Positions 1 through 9,950 of a stretch of DNA of 64,000 bases are shown one piece after another. The notes beneath the pieces are model-generated. The model was given only the letters and a program-made list of their open reading frames with translations. It was not told the DNA's origin and made no database searches. The position numbers and the translations under genes were made by a program. This DNA comes from Elymus sibiricus (Eukaryota > Streptophyta > Magnoliopsida > Poales > Poaceae). Numbering within the stretch: position 1 is the first letter of the stretch; every line of letters begins with the position of its first letter. The stretch lies in the NCBI GenBank assembly GCA_039707655.1, contig CM077667.1:540248222-540312221 (forward strand), read 5' to 3'.

Positions 1-93
1 CTTGCCGAACAAATAAAGGGGATCACCTTGATCCCTGATATCGACGAGTTCACTGTCGACAACTTCCTTGTGCTTAAGATCATTAAACCATGA
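1..93 (+). CDS. Possible 3' end of a coding sequence (30 codons), unidentified
   Basis: Frame 1 is open from the first base to a TGA at 91-93 and gives 30 residues ending DNFLVLKIIKP. The amino-acid mix (balanced hydrophobic, acidic and lysine residues) looks like protein, and the following bases turn AT-rich as in a plant 3' UTR. I do not recognise the protein. Thirty open codons can arise by chance, so this is only a candidate last exon of a gene lying to the left of the window. Confidence 0.25.
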   Translation, partial: LAEQIKGITLIPDIDEFTVDNFLVLKIIKP

Positions 94-779
94 AATAGAT
101 ATAGAGAAGATCGGAAATAGGGAACTAGGGCTAATGCACATTAGTTGTACCATCTCTTAATTGCATAGAATACTTTAATTTGCTTTTGCTATGATATAGT
201 TTTCACATCAGATGAAAATTCAAGAATACACCTGACATTCTATTTAATTAGTCTATCTGATCACTCAGGTCTGTGTTTATAGCTAGCATCCTTCTAGATG
301 CTTTTTCCGTGGTGTTTGTAACCTTCGTACAAGCAATACCAACTTTTTCTTCATTGTGTGATCAAACAAACCCGTAACTATTATGCGTAATATATTTCCC
401 TATTTCCTCTACATCTGAACTGCTGATTATTATTCGCCTACAGTCTTTATTTAGACCGACCGATGGAGATATTTACAGTCATTTGTTGTGCTTCGCTTTT
501 CGCCTCATCCCAAAAATTGTTTTCCCAGTCTAAACATGCGAAAGGCGAGTGCTAAATAAGGTTGCTTTCAAATTTAGATTAGACCTTAAATGGTGCTGCA
601 TGTAAGATAGAGGACAGTGAGCCTACCACAGTTTTCATGGCGAGCCTAATCCTTGATATACCAGCTGAAGATAACACCTTGATCAGTTCCTGCACAGCAA
701 GATATACTATATCGTTAGTACACCTCAGTTCTGACATACACGAATCTTTGGACTAGCAAAGATGAGTGCAGAAAGCGAT
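94..779. other. Unassigned AT-rich sequence
   Basis: I see no coding region, terminal inverted repeats or LTR in this stretch. It may include the 3' UTR of the reading frame ending at 93. Confidence 0.4.
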
Positions 780-1790
780 CGATGGCCAACAAATTTCCTA
801 AGAACAAGAAGGCGCTCTCTGAAATAACAAGTACCTTCTCTTCAGAGAAGACCCATGATTAGCAGCGGGAACGTAGCAAGTCTAACCCATGATTAGCAGC
901 AAGTCCAAAAATCCCCTGATTTTGAGCAAGTCCGATTTTGAGCAAGTCCAAAAATCCTCTGGTTTTGAGCAAGTCCAAAAATCCCCTAGACAAAACCATA
1001 CAAGTCAGTCAGTCCTCTGACATATGATATATATATATATTTTTCCTTTTGCCCACTTCCATTGAAAGAAATACCTTCTCTTCGGAGAAGACCAGCTACC
1101 AGCGCGAACGTAGCAAGTCTAACCCATGATTAGTAGCAAGTCCAAAAATCCCCTGGACAAAAACCATACACACGTACGTACGTCAGTCCTCCGATCTACA
1201 TACTAAGATTTGTTTTTATTTTCCATTCGCCCACTGCCATTGAAAAAATGTATGATGATTATTTAAGCCAACCATATTGTTTTCTGTACCTCTGTGACCG
1301 GCAGCGAGGTGGAGGCAGATAGAATTTCCAGGAGACTGGTCAGCCAATATGAAACACCCAGGAGACTGATTCAGGTTTTTTTTTTCTTGCTGCTCCTAGA
1401 CGGGACGACATAAGGCCATGAAATTTTATGGGTAACCATATGTCTATAGACACTAAGCATGTAAATATTTTAAGAATTTTTGATACAATAATACAAGTAT
1501 CCAAACTGCTAATGGAAGTATCCAATACAAGTATAGTTGCATACACAAATCGTTTAAAAAAACAGTCTCAGAGCTCCTCATGGAAATAAATGCATGGACA
1601 AACAAATTGCCTAAGGACAAGAATATTATGTACTCTCTGAAAGAGCAATGTAATTAAGGAGGAGGACATGAACTACCTTCGCTTCTTGGGAACGAAGCAA
1701 GCCTGAACATGTAACAGCAGCTAGCAATGCTGCCTAACCCATGGTCATCAGTAAGCCAAACAATTCCTGGGCAGCACTGTAGGTCAGTTC
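780..1790 (+). repeat. Three diverged direct-repeat blocks
   Basis: Blocks at about 780-1010, 1070-1180 and 1600-1790 share the same string of motifs: CCTTCTCTTC-GAGAAGA, then GCGAACGTAGCAAGTCTAACC, CATGATTAG-AGCAAG and TCCAAAAATCCCCTGG. The third block is the most diverged. Block 1 also carries an internal short array of 'GAGCAAGTCCAAAAATCC' units (about 890-990). Neighbouring text is unrelated. This looks like local duplication of a genomic segment, perhaps of a transcribed region. I cannot assign it to a transposon family. Confidence 0.5.
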
Positions 1791-1799
1791 AGTGGCACC

Positions 1800-2009
1800 G
1801 GAGTGAATTGCAAAAAACATCGACACTTCAGGCAAGGTTTGCAGGAACCACACATTTATGTAATTGTGCCAAAAAGCACTAATTTTTTTCATAATTTTTT
1901 GCAAAAAACACTAGTTGACGAATTAGGTCATTTTAATCACGATTATGACAGATGGGTCCCGCTTTTGCTGACGTGGCATAACTGTTCGCGCGAGACGGCG
2001 TTAGATGCG
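1800..2009 (+). repeat. Left terminal inverted repeat
   Basis: About 210 bp that pair with 2822-3030, with few mismatches. The match runs from GGAGTGAATTGC to the segment around GAGACGGCGTTAGATG. Confidence 0.75.
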
Positions 2010-2289
2010 GTCTTTTTTCAAAAAACTCCTCCCTTCCCTACCAAAATCTTCCTCTCCTCCCTAAAAAATCTTACCTCCCTGTAGCGCCCGATCCAGATCG
2101 GGATCGAGCTTTCCAGCACACCATCGCCCTCCCCTCCTCTGACGTCGTTGCCGCGGCCTGGCCCTAGGTCGAGCGTGTCGGCGTGTGGAGCTCGAGTGCG
2201 CCGGCGTGCGCGCCAGCAGCATCTCCACCGCGCCACCCCTGCGCCGGCCGGACCACGAGGAGCAGCAGCTCCATGAGATGCTACGGGAG

Positions 2290-2720
2290 TTGATACGAGC
2301 TGCAGCACCGGCGGCTTTAGGCCGGGCTGCGAGCAGTAGCAGCAGCAGCGCCACCCGCGTTTGGCCGGGCCGCGAGCAGCAGCAGCCGGTGTTTGACCGG
2401 GCCCGAGCAGCAGCCGCAGCGCTAGGCCGAGCCGCGAGCAAAAGCACCAGCAACGCAGCCGTGGGCCGCGAGCAGCAGCAGCAGCGCCGACGTTTGGCCG
2501 GGGCGCAAGCAGCAGTAGCAGCGCCGGCATTTGGCCGGGCCATGAGCAGCAGCAGCAGCGCCGGCGTTAGGCTACGAGCAGCAGCAGCGCCGGCCGGGTC
2601 ATGAGCAGCAGGAGCGCCGGCGTTAGGCTAGGCCACTAGCAGCAGCGGCGCCGACGGACCATGAGCAGCAGCGGCGCCGGCCAGGCCATGAGCAGCAGTA
2701 GCGCCGGCGTTGACACGCGC
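2290..2720. repeat. CAG/GCC-rich low-complexity interior
   Basis: Imperfect iterations of AGCAGCAGC with GCGCCGGC and 'GGCCGGGC' or 'GCGTTAGGC' spacers. Several frames on both strands stay open only because the repeat lacks stops; they encode Ala/Arg/Ser/Gln- or Cys-rich low-complexity strings and no recognisable domain. Confidence 0.8.
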
Positions 2721-2821
2721 TCGCCTGTACATGTACATGGGGCTGATTGCTTTTTTGTCTTTTTGATTGAAGGCTCTCTATGTAAAATGTTACACACTGT
2801 TTTGTAAATTTAGAACTAACT

Positions 2822-3030
2822 GCATCTAACACCGTCTCGCGCGAACAGTTATGCCACGTCAGCAAAAGCGGGACCCATCTGTCATAATCGTGATTAAAAT
2901 GACCTAAGTCGTCAACTAGTGTTTTTTGCAAAAAATTATGAAAAAAATTAGTGCTTTTTGGCACAATTACATAAATGTGTGGTTCATGCAAACCTTGCCT
3001 GAAGTGTCGATGTTTTTTGCAATTCACTCC
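2822..3030 (-). repeat. Right terminal inverted repeat
   Basis: Reverse-complement partner of 1800-2009. It ends in GCAATTCACTCC directly before the TGGCACC target duplication. Confidence 0.75.
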
Positions 3031-3377
3031 TGGCACCGCCAACATGTTAATTTTGTCACCCATCTTGACAGAAGATGATGGAAGTAGAGGAGATGTGTGT
3101 TTGTCATACCTCGGTTATTAGCAGCCCAACATCCAGCTGATGGAAGCAAGGATAATCGATCTCTGGGAGACTGGAGTAACCAGGTGCGTGCAAAGGGGGT
3201 GTTGATCTTGGAATGACTTTGTTTGTATGGCCTGGGCATATGTTTGCTTTTGCTATTGGCTTGGGCATATGTATGTTGCTCTTCCTTTGCCTAAAGAAAT
3301 AAAGCAGCCTGGTCCTAATGAATGAATCATATGCTTTGCTTGCATGTGGAGTTAACGTTTTTACCCATTGTCGAGGC

Positions 3378-3427
3378 AAACATCAATTGATTCTTTTTTT
3401 TTTTTGCGAAAAAACATCAATTGATTC
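3378..3427. mobile_element. 18-bp poly-T insertion flanked by 16-bp target duplication
   Basis: The 16-mer AAACATCAATTGATTC occurs at 3378-3393 and 3412-3427. Between the copies lie twelve T then GCGAAA. A variable-length duplication next to a T/A homopolymer is the signature of target-primed insertion by a LINE or SINE, here with almost the whole body missing. A simple slippage duplication is the alternative. Confidence 0.4.
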
Positions 3428-4489
3428 GTAAAGAAGTTGGGAGCTAAAGCCTAAAGGACAGGACATGATCATGTATATACCTGCTGCCAGCTGCCTTTGC
3501 ACATGCCAAAAATAAAGCTTATCAGCAGCGTACGTACTACTAAATATTTGCAGACCGGCAGAAAAATTAATGATTTCGTCTACGGTTAAGCAGCAGCGTT
3601 GCTATGTCATGTCTTGATGGCGGTTAGCACGTATAGCCACTCGTAAAGAAATTGTATGTGGTGCAAAGGAATTAATGTGTTTGTAAAGAAACTGTATGTG
3701 TTTCTAAAGGATTAATTCATGGTTTGTATCCAACATCAGTCGGTGCTAGTTTTTTTTTTTTTTGTTGCTTAATATGTAAGTTCAGTTCGACACATTATGT
3801 TCTTTCCAGTTTGGTTGCTGGGCATTATGCAATGGCGCATAGTTGTTCCATCGTTTAGTATATGATCGGAAGCTTGTTTGACACGAAATAAAAAAATATG
3901 CGGACGTGCCAGTGTACCTAAGTAGTCAAAGAGAACATATAGGGAACTATATATTTTATTAATCTCGTGTCGAGAAACAAAATTACAAAGTCCCTATAAA
4001 GGATGCGCTCCGTGGCCTGCTGGCGCGGCCAATATTACTTTAGCGATGTGAAGTTCTGGTTCACGGTTCCTCAGAAAGCTCCCGCTTAATTACGTCCGCA
4101 AGTCAAGCTCGCGAACCACCTCCGATTAAGCCGATGCAATGTTCATTGTCTTCAGGTCCCCTCTTCTCCGTGTGGTTGGTGTAGATGGTGGTGATGTGGT
4201 GATGAAGTGGAAGGGGAGAGTGGTACACCCATCGCTCTAGCTATGCTTAGCCATATCCCTCCGCCGTCTCGATGTCCGATGATGAAGATGTGGGCGGCCT
4301 TCGCCTTGTGGTGTCCGCCTTGTCGGTGTCGGACTGGATGACTTGACATTGCCTCGTCGGCATATCAAGTGGTAGTTTGCTTCATCGGAGAAAGACATGT
4401 CGGTGGAGTATAGCATTGCCTCGCCGGCGCTAGGACGATGATGTGGATGTGTGTCGGTGTGGATGTTGGAGTAGACTTGGGCTGTATCG
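3428..4489. other. Unassigned sequence
   Basis: Mixed AT-rich DNA with a T12-13 run near 3750, turning GC-rich after about 4150. I see no gene or bounded mobile element. Open frames after 4150 look compositional. Confidence 0.4.
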
Positions 4490-5410
4490 CCAACTCGGCA
4501 AACGTGTCAACATAGCCAATGGCCTGATCGAGCCGGGAGTCGGTGCAGACAACGCGCCAACCCTGGGCCGTGTCAGCAGAAATGTAGATGGCGCCCCTCC
4601 TTGGGGGAGCCCCGTGTCAGGAGGCATGGACGGCCACCCGCCTTGTGTGACCTCCACGTTGGCGGCGTGTAGACCGAGCCTCGGCCGGCTCAAGCTCCGT
4701 GCTGACGGGAGTGTAGACCAAGCCCCGCCTGGGCCAAGCTCCGTGCTGACGGCGTCGACGGCGCCCCAGCATCGATGTGCCCCGTGTCGATGGCGGTGTA
4801 GGTGTCCCGTCTAGGACAAGCTCCATGTCATCGATGGTTGACAGCGCCCCACCTTGGGCGAGCTTCGAGGTGTTGTAGAAGATGCCCGCCTTTAGGCGAG
4901 CACCGTGTCCGCGGAGGCGAAGACGACACCCCTCCTAGGGGGTAGTCGATGTTGGCGGAGGTGTAGCTAGATGGCGTCCTACCAATACGTCGTTGTCGCG
5001 AGTGAAGGGCACGCCTAGCGCTGCGCATGAGCGGCAGTCCCAGCATGTCTTCGCCGGTAGTGAGTCCGGCATGAAGGAGTCGTTGGGGGTTGCACATGAA
5101 CAGCAACCCCGACATCGTCGTCGTCCTCAAGGCAGGCCGACACGTGGGAGTCGCCGGCGGTACACACGCACGATAGCCCCCGCATGTCGTCTCCTTGAAG
5201 GAAGGGCATGCCAGGGACTACGCACGAACGGCAGCCCCGACACGTTGCCGGAGGAGTCGTGGGCAACCCGGCATCATCGTCTTCAGCGGGTCCATCGGGA
5301 ATCGCTGGTGGTTGCACATGAACGGCAACCCCGATGCGTCATCGTGCTCGTGGGAGTCGCCGATAGAAGGTGCACCAGGGGCTACACATGAATGGCAGCC
5401 CAGTGCGTTG
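4490..5410. repeat. Two arrays of diverged GC-rich minisatellite units
   Basis: From about 4490 to 4980, units carry 'GCGCCCC..CCTTGGG.GAGC..CGTGTC' followed by GGCG.TGTAG. From about 5000 to 5410, at least six units of roughly 58-95 bp begin with a core like CACATGAACGGCAACCCCGA. Examples start near 5026, 5092, 5160, 5218, 5314 and 5382. On the minus strand the core reads as a recurring peptide near GLPFMCN, but phase is not kept between units. The units are strongly diverged, so the array is old. I cannot tie it to a known element. Confidence 0.5.
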
Positions 5411-6785
5411 TTGTCTTCGACAACAAGAGATGTAGCCGGCGAACGGCCTCGCCTCAGGACGACCGTCCGGCAGCCGCTCCGGTCACCACCATCGAGATGT
5501 GTAGAGAGAGAGGGAGGGGAGAGATTAGAGAGCAAGAACTAACCAATGAAGAAGATGATCATCATGGTCTCACCGATCTCCACAGACAAGTCGCCAACAT
5601 ACGGCGCCTGCTCGCCGACCGCCGCCCCGGCACAAGAAGGAAGGCTCGCCTGCCTAGCTCCTCGCCTTGCATGGTCGTCGCCGCCCTTCTCTCAGGAAGG
5701 TGTGCTGTCGCCGTCGACCCATCCGCTGAGCCCGATGACGCACGGGTAGCGAGGGAGAGTTACTACCTGCTCGTCGCTATGGCACGCCCTCCGGCGGGCA
5801 TGCATGTCTATGCCGCCAGCACGGGCGCGTCTCGTCAGGCACATATGGCGCGTTTGGTTGCCCGCATAAGGTCCAACCAGGCCCGTGTGGGGGAAAAACG
5901 GCTGATTGGTTGCCAGCATAAACTATTGGGCCTGCATGGCACAAACTTTACAGCACCTCTGGGCGTGTCTCGCGAGGCACGCTCGAATCAGCAATTTCTC
6001 GCTAGCCAGGCCCGCGTGAGGTATGTGGACGGCTGGGGCTGCACGCGAGGAGCCACCCTCGAGAAGCCACGTTGCTTCCCGAAGCGCCGGCAGTTATTAC
6101 CCTCACCTTCCCTCACCGCTCTCTCTCCCCTCTCCCTTCTCCCCACTATCACCGACGGCGGCGGCAGCGTGTAGCAGATCGGAGAACAGTAAGTCGACCT
6201 CTGGCCACCTTCACCGGCATCCATAGCAGCACTTCGGCAATGGGGGTAAGCAATTTTTCCCCCTCCTCACCTACTACTTCGCATTCGATTTGAATTTAGG
6301 TTCGATCCACGTTAGGGGAATGGGGAATCGGGGTAAGCACCATAGGAGTGATCATAGCATCGTCATGACTACCGATAGATATGAGGTTCCCGATCCCGAT
6401 CTTACATAGTACGCACATATCTTAGCCTCGGGGACCTGGAGGTGATTGGAGCGGCTGGTGGCCTTGGCCTTGGTCTTGGTCTTCTCCTCGACCTACACCA
6501 CCGTCTCTTCTTCCTCGCCGGAGTCCAGCTCGATTGGCATGCTTCGGTGTCCTGGCTCCGGCGCCCTCACAATCATCGCCACCGCATCTTCTTCTTCCAC
6601 CTCCATAGCAACTGCTTCGACTTGTTGTTGGAGTTCATGGCGCTGGGTTGGAGGAAGAGTGAGAGACATGGAGGTGGTGGGTAAGTGGTGACCGTCACGG
6701 TGGGTAGGGCACTGGAGGTGATTGGAATGGCGATGTTGCAAGGTTCATAATGCAGATCCTGACCCAGCCTTTGAACCTCTTCATA
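5411..6785. other. Upstream region of the B3 gene, no firm gene
   Basis: GC-rich sequence with several open frames on both strands that have no domain I recognise. A CT-rich stretch at about 6105-6165 resembles a plant 5' UTR and is followed by CAG/GTAAGTCG-like (near 6188) and GGGGTAAGC-like (near 6243) splice-donor candidates. CTGGAGGTGATTGGA occurs twice, at 6437-6451 and 6711-6725. An exon of the downstream B3 gene could lie here, but I cannot define one. Confidence 0.3.
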
Positions 6786-6794
6786 ATGCAGATC
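6744..6794 (+). repeat. 15-bp direct repeat creating two in-frame ATGs
   Basis: TTCATAATGCAGATC occurs at 6744-6758 and 6780-6794, 36 bp apart. Both copies contain an ATG in the same frame as the B3 ORF, so the start codon choice depends on which copy is used. Confidence 0.7.
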
Positions 6795-7325
6795 GACAGG
6801 GAGAACAAGGAAAAGGAGGTGGTGGCATCAAAGGAGCAGGACAAGGGCAAGGACGATGTGCCGCCCTCAGAGGTGACGCCCGTCCAGGTGACGCCCGTCC
6901 AGAGCCCGGCCACGGACGACGATGTGCCGGAGGTGCCCCCCAGCGGCAAGCGCCGGAACTACGGCCACTACCATGAGGTGGGAGGGCCAACCAACTTCTG
7001 CAAGGTGATCATGGCCCCCCAGCTCAAGGCCATACCTATGCCATTGGACTTCACGAAGCACTTCCCGTCCGTGCCGCAGGAGTTCAGGCTGAAGATGAAC
7101 ATCGGCTGCTTCTGGAGGGTCACTGTCCGGCTGTTGAACGACAGGGTCACCCTCGATCAGGGTTGGGCCACCTTCGCCGCCGTCCATCAGATCAAGATAG
7201 GCTTCATGGTGACCTTCAAGTTGCTGACTCCCGACATGCTGAAGGTCATCGTCTTCAATGACGATGGCATTGAAGTGGTGACCAGGTGTGGGAGGCACGA
7301 CGATGCCTTCGCCGTGAACGCCTAG
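6786..7325 (+). CDS. B3 DNA-binding domain protein (REM-like), single small ORF
   Basis: A 179-residue protein. Residues 1-60 are charged and disordered-looking, with a tandem VTPVQ duplication. Residues 71-171 match the plant B3 fold: FCKV at the start, a P-x-x-F-x-K-H segment, W near the centre (residue 110), LDQGW followed by TFAAVH (about 123-134) and a final C-G-R-H. B3 proteins of the REM type are nuclear DNA-binding factors, usually acting in reproductive development; the specific role here is unknown. The position normally G-D before the last strands is G-F (140). I prefer the ATG at 6786; an in-frame ATG at 6750 lies in a duplicated segment (see 6744-6794). Length is short, with one B3 domain only. 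It could be a real small gene or a truncated copy; an upstream exon is possible. Confidence 0.7.
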   Translation: MQIDRENKEKEVVASKEQDKGKDDVPPSEVTPVQVTPVQSPATDDDVPEVPPSGKRRNYGHYHEVGGPTNFCKVIMAPQLKAIPMPLDFTKHFPSVPQEFRLKMNIGCFWRVTVRLLNDRVTLDQGWATFAAVHQIKIGFMVTFKLLTPDMLKVIVFNDDGIEVVTRCGRHDDAFAVNA

Positions 7326-8404
7326 GACAGCCCCTCGTATGCTCCAGCTGCTTTAGTTTAATATCGAACTGCTTTGCGTTTGAACTGATCTATTTATGTG
7401 TGGCACAATATTTATAACTGCTTACTACTATGTTCTGTTGTGTGTGTTCTTCCTGACGCCGATGTGTGCTGGTAACCTCACCACCGTGCCGAAAAGGTTA
7501 TCAGACAACAGGGGTTGCATGCAACCAAACAGCAGGCCTTGTGTTTGCGCGTACACAAGCGGCCAACCAAACACCGTGCGCTAAGCTATCCCGTAATGCG
7601 TGAGAACTAAATGCGGGCAACTAAACAGGTTGTAGATGTTGGTTTAGAGACTGCATTTGCTCAACCAGCCTCATGTGAGCCAGGCCCGGCTGCTACGGCT
7701 GCCCAACACACCCATAGTGATGCATCCCGGCGCAAGAGGCGTTTGCGGCGCCGCCGATGCGTCGTCGCCACCAGGGTGCGCCTCCCTCCTCAAGCACCGG
7801 CCTCCTGCCGATGCGTGTTTTTTGATGTGGCTCACGCGGGGCCACGCACGTAACGTATATGTGCATGGACCTTACGAGTGCATGCTGATGAGCTAGCTAG
7901 CTCCACGCACACATATGGATGCCGAACAGCACACGCACGTTGGCATGTGAGGTAGACACGGAAGCATACGACCGAGTCACGACCTCGGGTGACCCCTGCA
8001 CGCTGACCAGAGGAAGGAGACGACGGCAGCGTACACGGCCGCCGCATGTCGATGAAGTAACGATCCAGTGAAATACTTATATCATACTCATTTCCTTTTA
8101 TTTACTTATTATATCTTTTGGCGACCTTGGATTGAATTGCCGCTTGCTCATCATTCCCCTGTTGAAATTCGAACTGTCCGCTAGCTCCTCCTTTGTTTGG
8201 ATTATAGCCCTTCCTTGGGGATTTACTATCCAAAGTAAATCTTTCCAGTTTCAAATGCTACTATTTCTTTGTGGGCAGAAAGTCCAAAATCTTCTTTTTC
8301 CGGTACTCCTTACTCTTTTCTCCCGTCGTCCTACTTTCACTTCTACGGATCTTCTATCCATAACGAGTTCCAGGATTGGTGAATCGATGTGGGAATAGAT
8401 AAAA
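7326..8404. other. 3' flank of the B3 gene and unassigned sequence
   Basis: Follows the B3 stop codon. The first part looks like a 3' UTR. ATGCGGGCAACTAAAC at 7611-7626 is nearly the reverse complement of GTTTGGTTGCCCGCAT at 5852-5867. An 88-codon open frame at 8132-8398 (+) has no domain I recognise and lies directly beside gypsy pol debris, so I do not call it a gene. Confidence 0.4.
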
Positions 8405-8790
8405 CGATTGTTGAGTACACAGTATAACCGTGTAGCTCATCCAGAAGATCATCAATGACCGGTATCGGGTATTTCTTTTTTACGGTTTGCGCATTGAGTT
8501 GCCTATAATTCATAGGCGCCACAAACCTTCTTTCTTCTTGTAAAGAAGAGCCGGTGAGGCATGAACTAGGTTGTAGAGTACCATTCTAGAGTAACTCCTT
8601 GATTATGATTTCAATTTCATCCGGTGGTGTGAATACCTATAAGGCCTTTGATTCACTGGTTGACTATCGTGAGGTGAATTTGTTGGTCACATGGTCTTTT
8701 AGGAGGGAGGGTACTGGGCTCTAAGAACAAATCAGAGAAAGAGGACCAAACCTGCTTGAGGAATACCGTCGTCGGCGTCAACGCTGCTAT
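8405..8790 (-). pseudogene. Ty3/gypsy pol fragment (linker plus start of reverse transcriptase)
   Basis: On the minus strand, from about 8766 downwards, the translation reads FSDLF, LPPKRPCDQQIHL, then after a break EIEIIIKELL, and then NYRQLNAQTV and KKKYPIPVIDDLLDELHG. This is the order found at the protease-reverse transcriptase junction and first RT block of Ty3/gypsy polyproteins (consensus like YRALN...KYPIP). Stops and frameshifts separate the pieces, and the segment containing the usual SPxxSPV motif is altered. No LTR or other pol domain flanks it, so it is an isolated decayed scrap. Confidence 0.75.
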
Positions 8791-8897
8791 GTTGGCCTCA
8801 CCATGCAGCCATACTAGCAAGTCGTCGCCATGTCCTGACGCTTGCCGTCGCCGCTGTCGACACTGCTCGTTCGCCATGGTGTCAACCATCCGGTCTA

Positions 8898-9030
8898 AGA
8901 GCATCTCTAACAGATCCCTTATAACCTCGTACCGCAAAATCGATTTAGAGGATACCGCAAAACGGTTTTGACACGTTTTTATGGTATGGCTTGTGTCCGG
9001 GCAGAATAGATCCCGTAAAAAAAAATCATG
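8898..9030. repeat. Grass interspersed repeat, MITE-like, unclassified
   Basis: Starts AGAGCATCTCTAACAGATCC, a motif I associate with gene-proximal grass repeats, and contains a second AGATCCCGTA near the end. I could not find a clean target duplication. Confidence 0.25.
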
Positions 9031-9867
9031 TCAGATGTGGAGCCCACGTGTCAGTAGTTACATTTACAATATAGGGTCCTTCAAAAGTAGCACAAAACAC
9101 TCTCAAAATGAAATTTAGATTACAATTGGGTCCTGGAGCGGCCATGGCAACGGAGTCCGCCGTCTGCTGCCTGGCGGAGCCGGAGCTCGCCGAGGCGCGT
9201 CGCCCTCCCCACGCCGTCGGCTGGACCTGCGGCTCCCTGGCCTGCAGCATTGGCCACCTCGACTAGCTGCTACTCGTGGCTTGCCGCGCCGGCCGCCTCG
9301 ACTAGCTCCTTCCCCATCTGCTGCTCATGGACACGCCGCCGAGTGCGCCGTCCACTCCTCCTTGGTAAACGGCTTCAGCGACACACACGGCGCCCCACGG
9401 CGTGGCTGCCACGGCGAGGCGTTGTGGAGTTCCCCGGCCACGGCGAGGCGCGAGAATGGCAGGAGGCGGGCACGGGCCGGGGCCGGTTCGGCCGGTGCGA
9501 GCTCGGGATGTATGCTTCAGTCTTTTATTTTTATTTTCCTTTTCTATTTCATCATTTTCCTTTTTTTGATTAAAATGAATATAAATATTTTTTTGAAAAA
9601 TACACGAAGATTTTTTCTGAAACTACACGATCGTCTAAACACCGGCATCTTTTATGCCCTCCGTATCTTCTAGACAAGACAGTATTGCACAATGAAATAT
9701 CTTACAAATCAGGAAAGTGAACAAAGTTTTTTCTTCTTACTCTCTATCCTCCAACTCAGCAAAATTCAAATCCTTGCCTAAAGCAAGAGCAAAATTCAAA
9801 TCCACTTCAAACAAAAGACTGACACCCTACCTTTCATTGTGGATTGCTTTTTTTCTTTCTCAATTTA
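9031..9867. other. Unassigned sequence
   Basis: A GC-rich central part (about 9130-9500) with a small repeat of 'CCTCGACTAGCT' (9258-9269 and 9297-9308), then AT-rich sequence. No domain was recognised in its open frames. Confidence 0.4.
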
Positions 9868-9950
9868 CTCCCTCTGTAACTTTTTATAAGAAGTTTTTAG
9901 AGTCCATGAAAGTGTCGAAAAAAATGTCTTAAATTAAGTTACAGAGAAAG
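9868..9950. mobile_element. Stowaway MITE (Tc1/mariner-type), 83 bp
   Basis: Begins CTCCCTCTGTAACTT and ends with the near-perfect inverse AAGTTACAGAGAAAG. It is flanked by TA on both sides (9866-9867, 9951-9952), the target duplication of Stowaway elements. Size and internal sequence (TTATAAGA...CTTAAATTAAG) fit the short Triticeae members. Non-coding, mobilised in trans by mariner-like transposases. Confidence 0.9.

Larger units (their letters stand above)
1800..3030. mobile_element. MULE-like long-TIR element with GC-rich cargo
   Basis: The element starts with GGAGTGAATTGC at 1800 and ends with its reverse complement at 3030. The inverted match continues inward for about 210 bp on each side. 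It is flanked by a perfect 7-bp duplication TGGCACC (1793-1799 and 3031-3037). Moving the border one base inward gives a 9-bp duplication with one mismatch, the size expected for Mutator-like elements. The interior is very GC-rich and dominated by CAG/GCA-type repeats. No transposase is visible, so it is non-autonomous, possibly a Pack-MULE-like element with captured or expanded GC-rich DNA. Long-TIR foldback elements are the alternative. Confidence 0.75.

Noticed and set aside
2018..2604. Three overlapping long ORFs on both strands (139-170 codons)
   Set aside because: They lie in CAG/GCC repeats inside a transposon. The products are low-complexity Ala/Arg/Cys/Ser strings and the openness is explained by composition.
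5392..6174. 260-codon plus-strand ORF
   Set aside because: GC-rich composition, no domain, partly over minisatellite units and CT-rich leader-like sequence; competing open frames exist on the other strand.
6442..6741. Overlapping ORFs on both strands before the B3 gene
   Set aside because: The minus-strand frame is acidic and superficially protein-like, but it mirrors a TCTTCTTCC-type low-complexity stretch. No domain or splice context was found.
8132..8398. 88-codon hydrophobic ORF, possible organellar DNA
   Set aside because: I could not match it to any plastid or mitochondrial gene from memory, and it adjoins gypsy debris.
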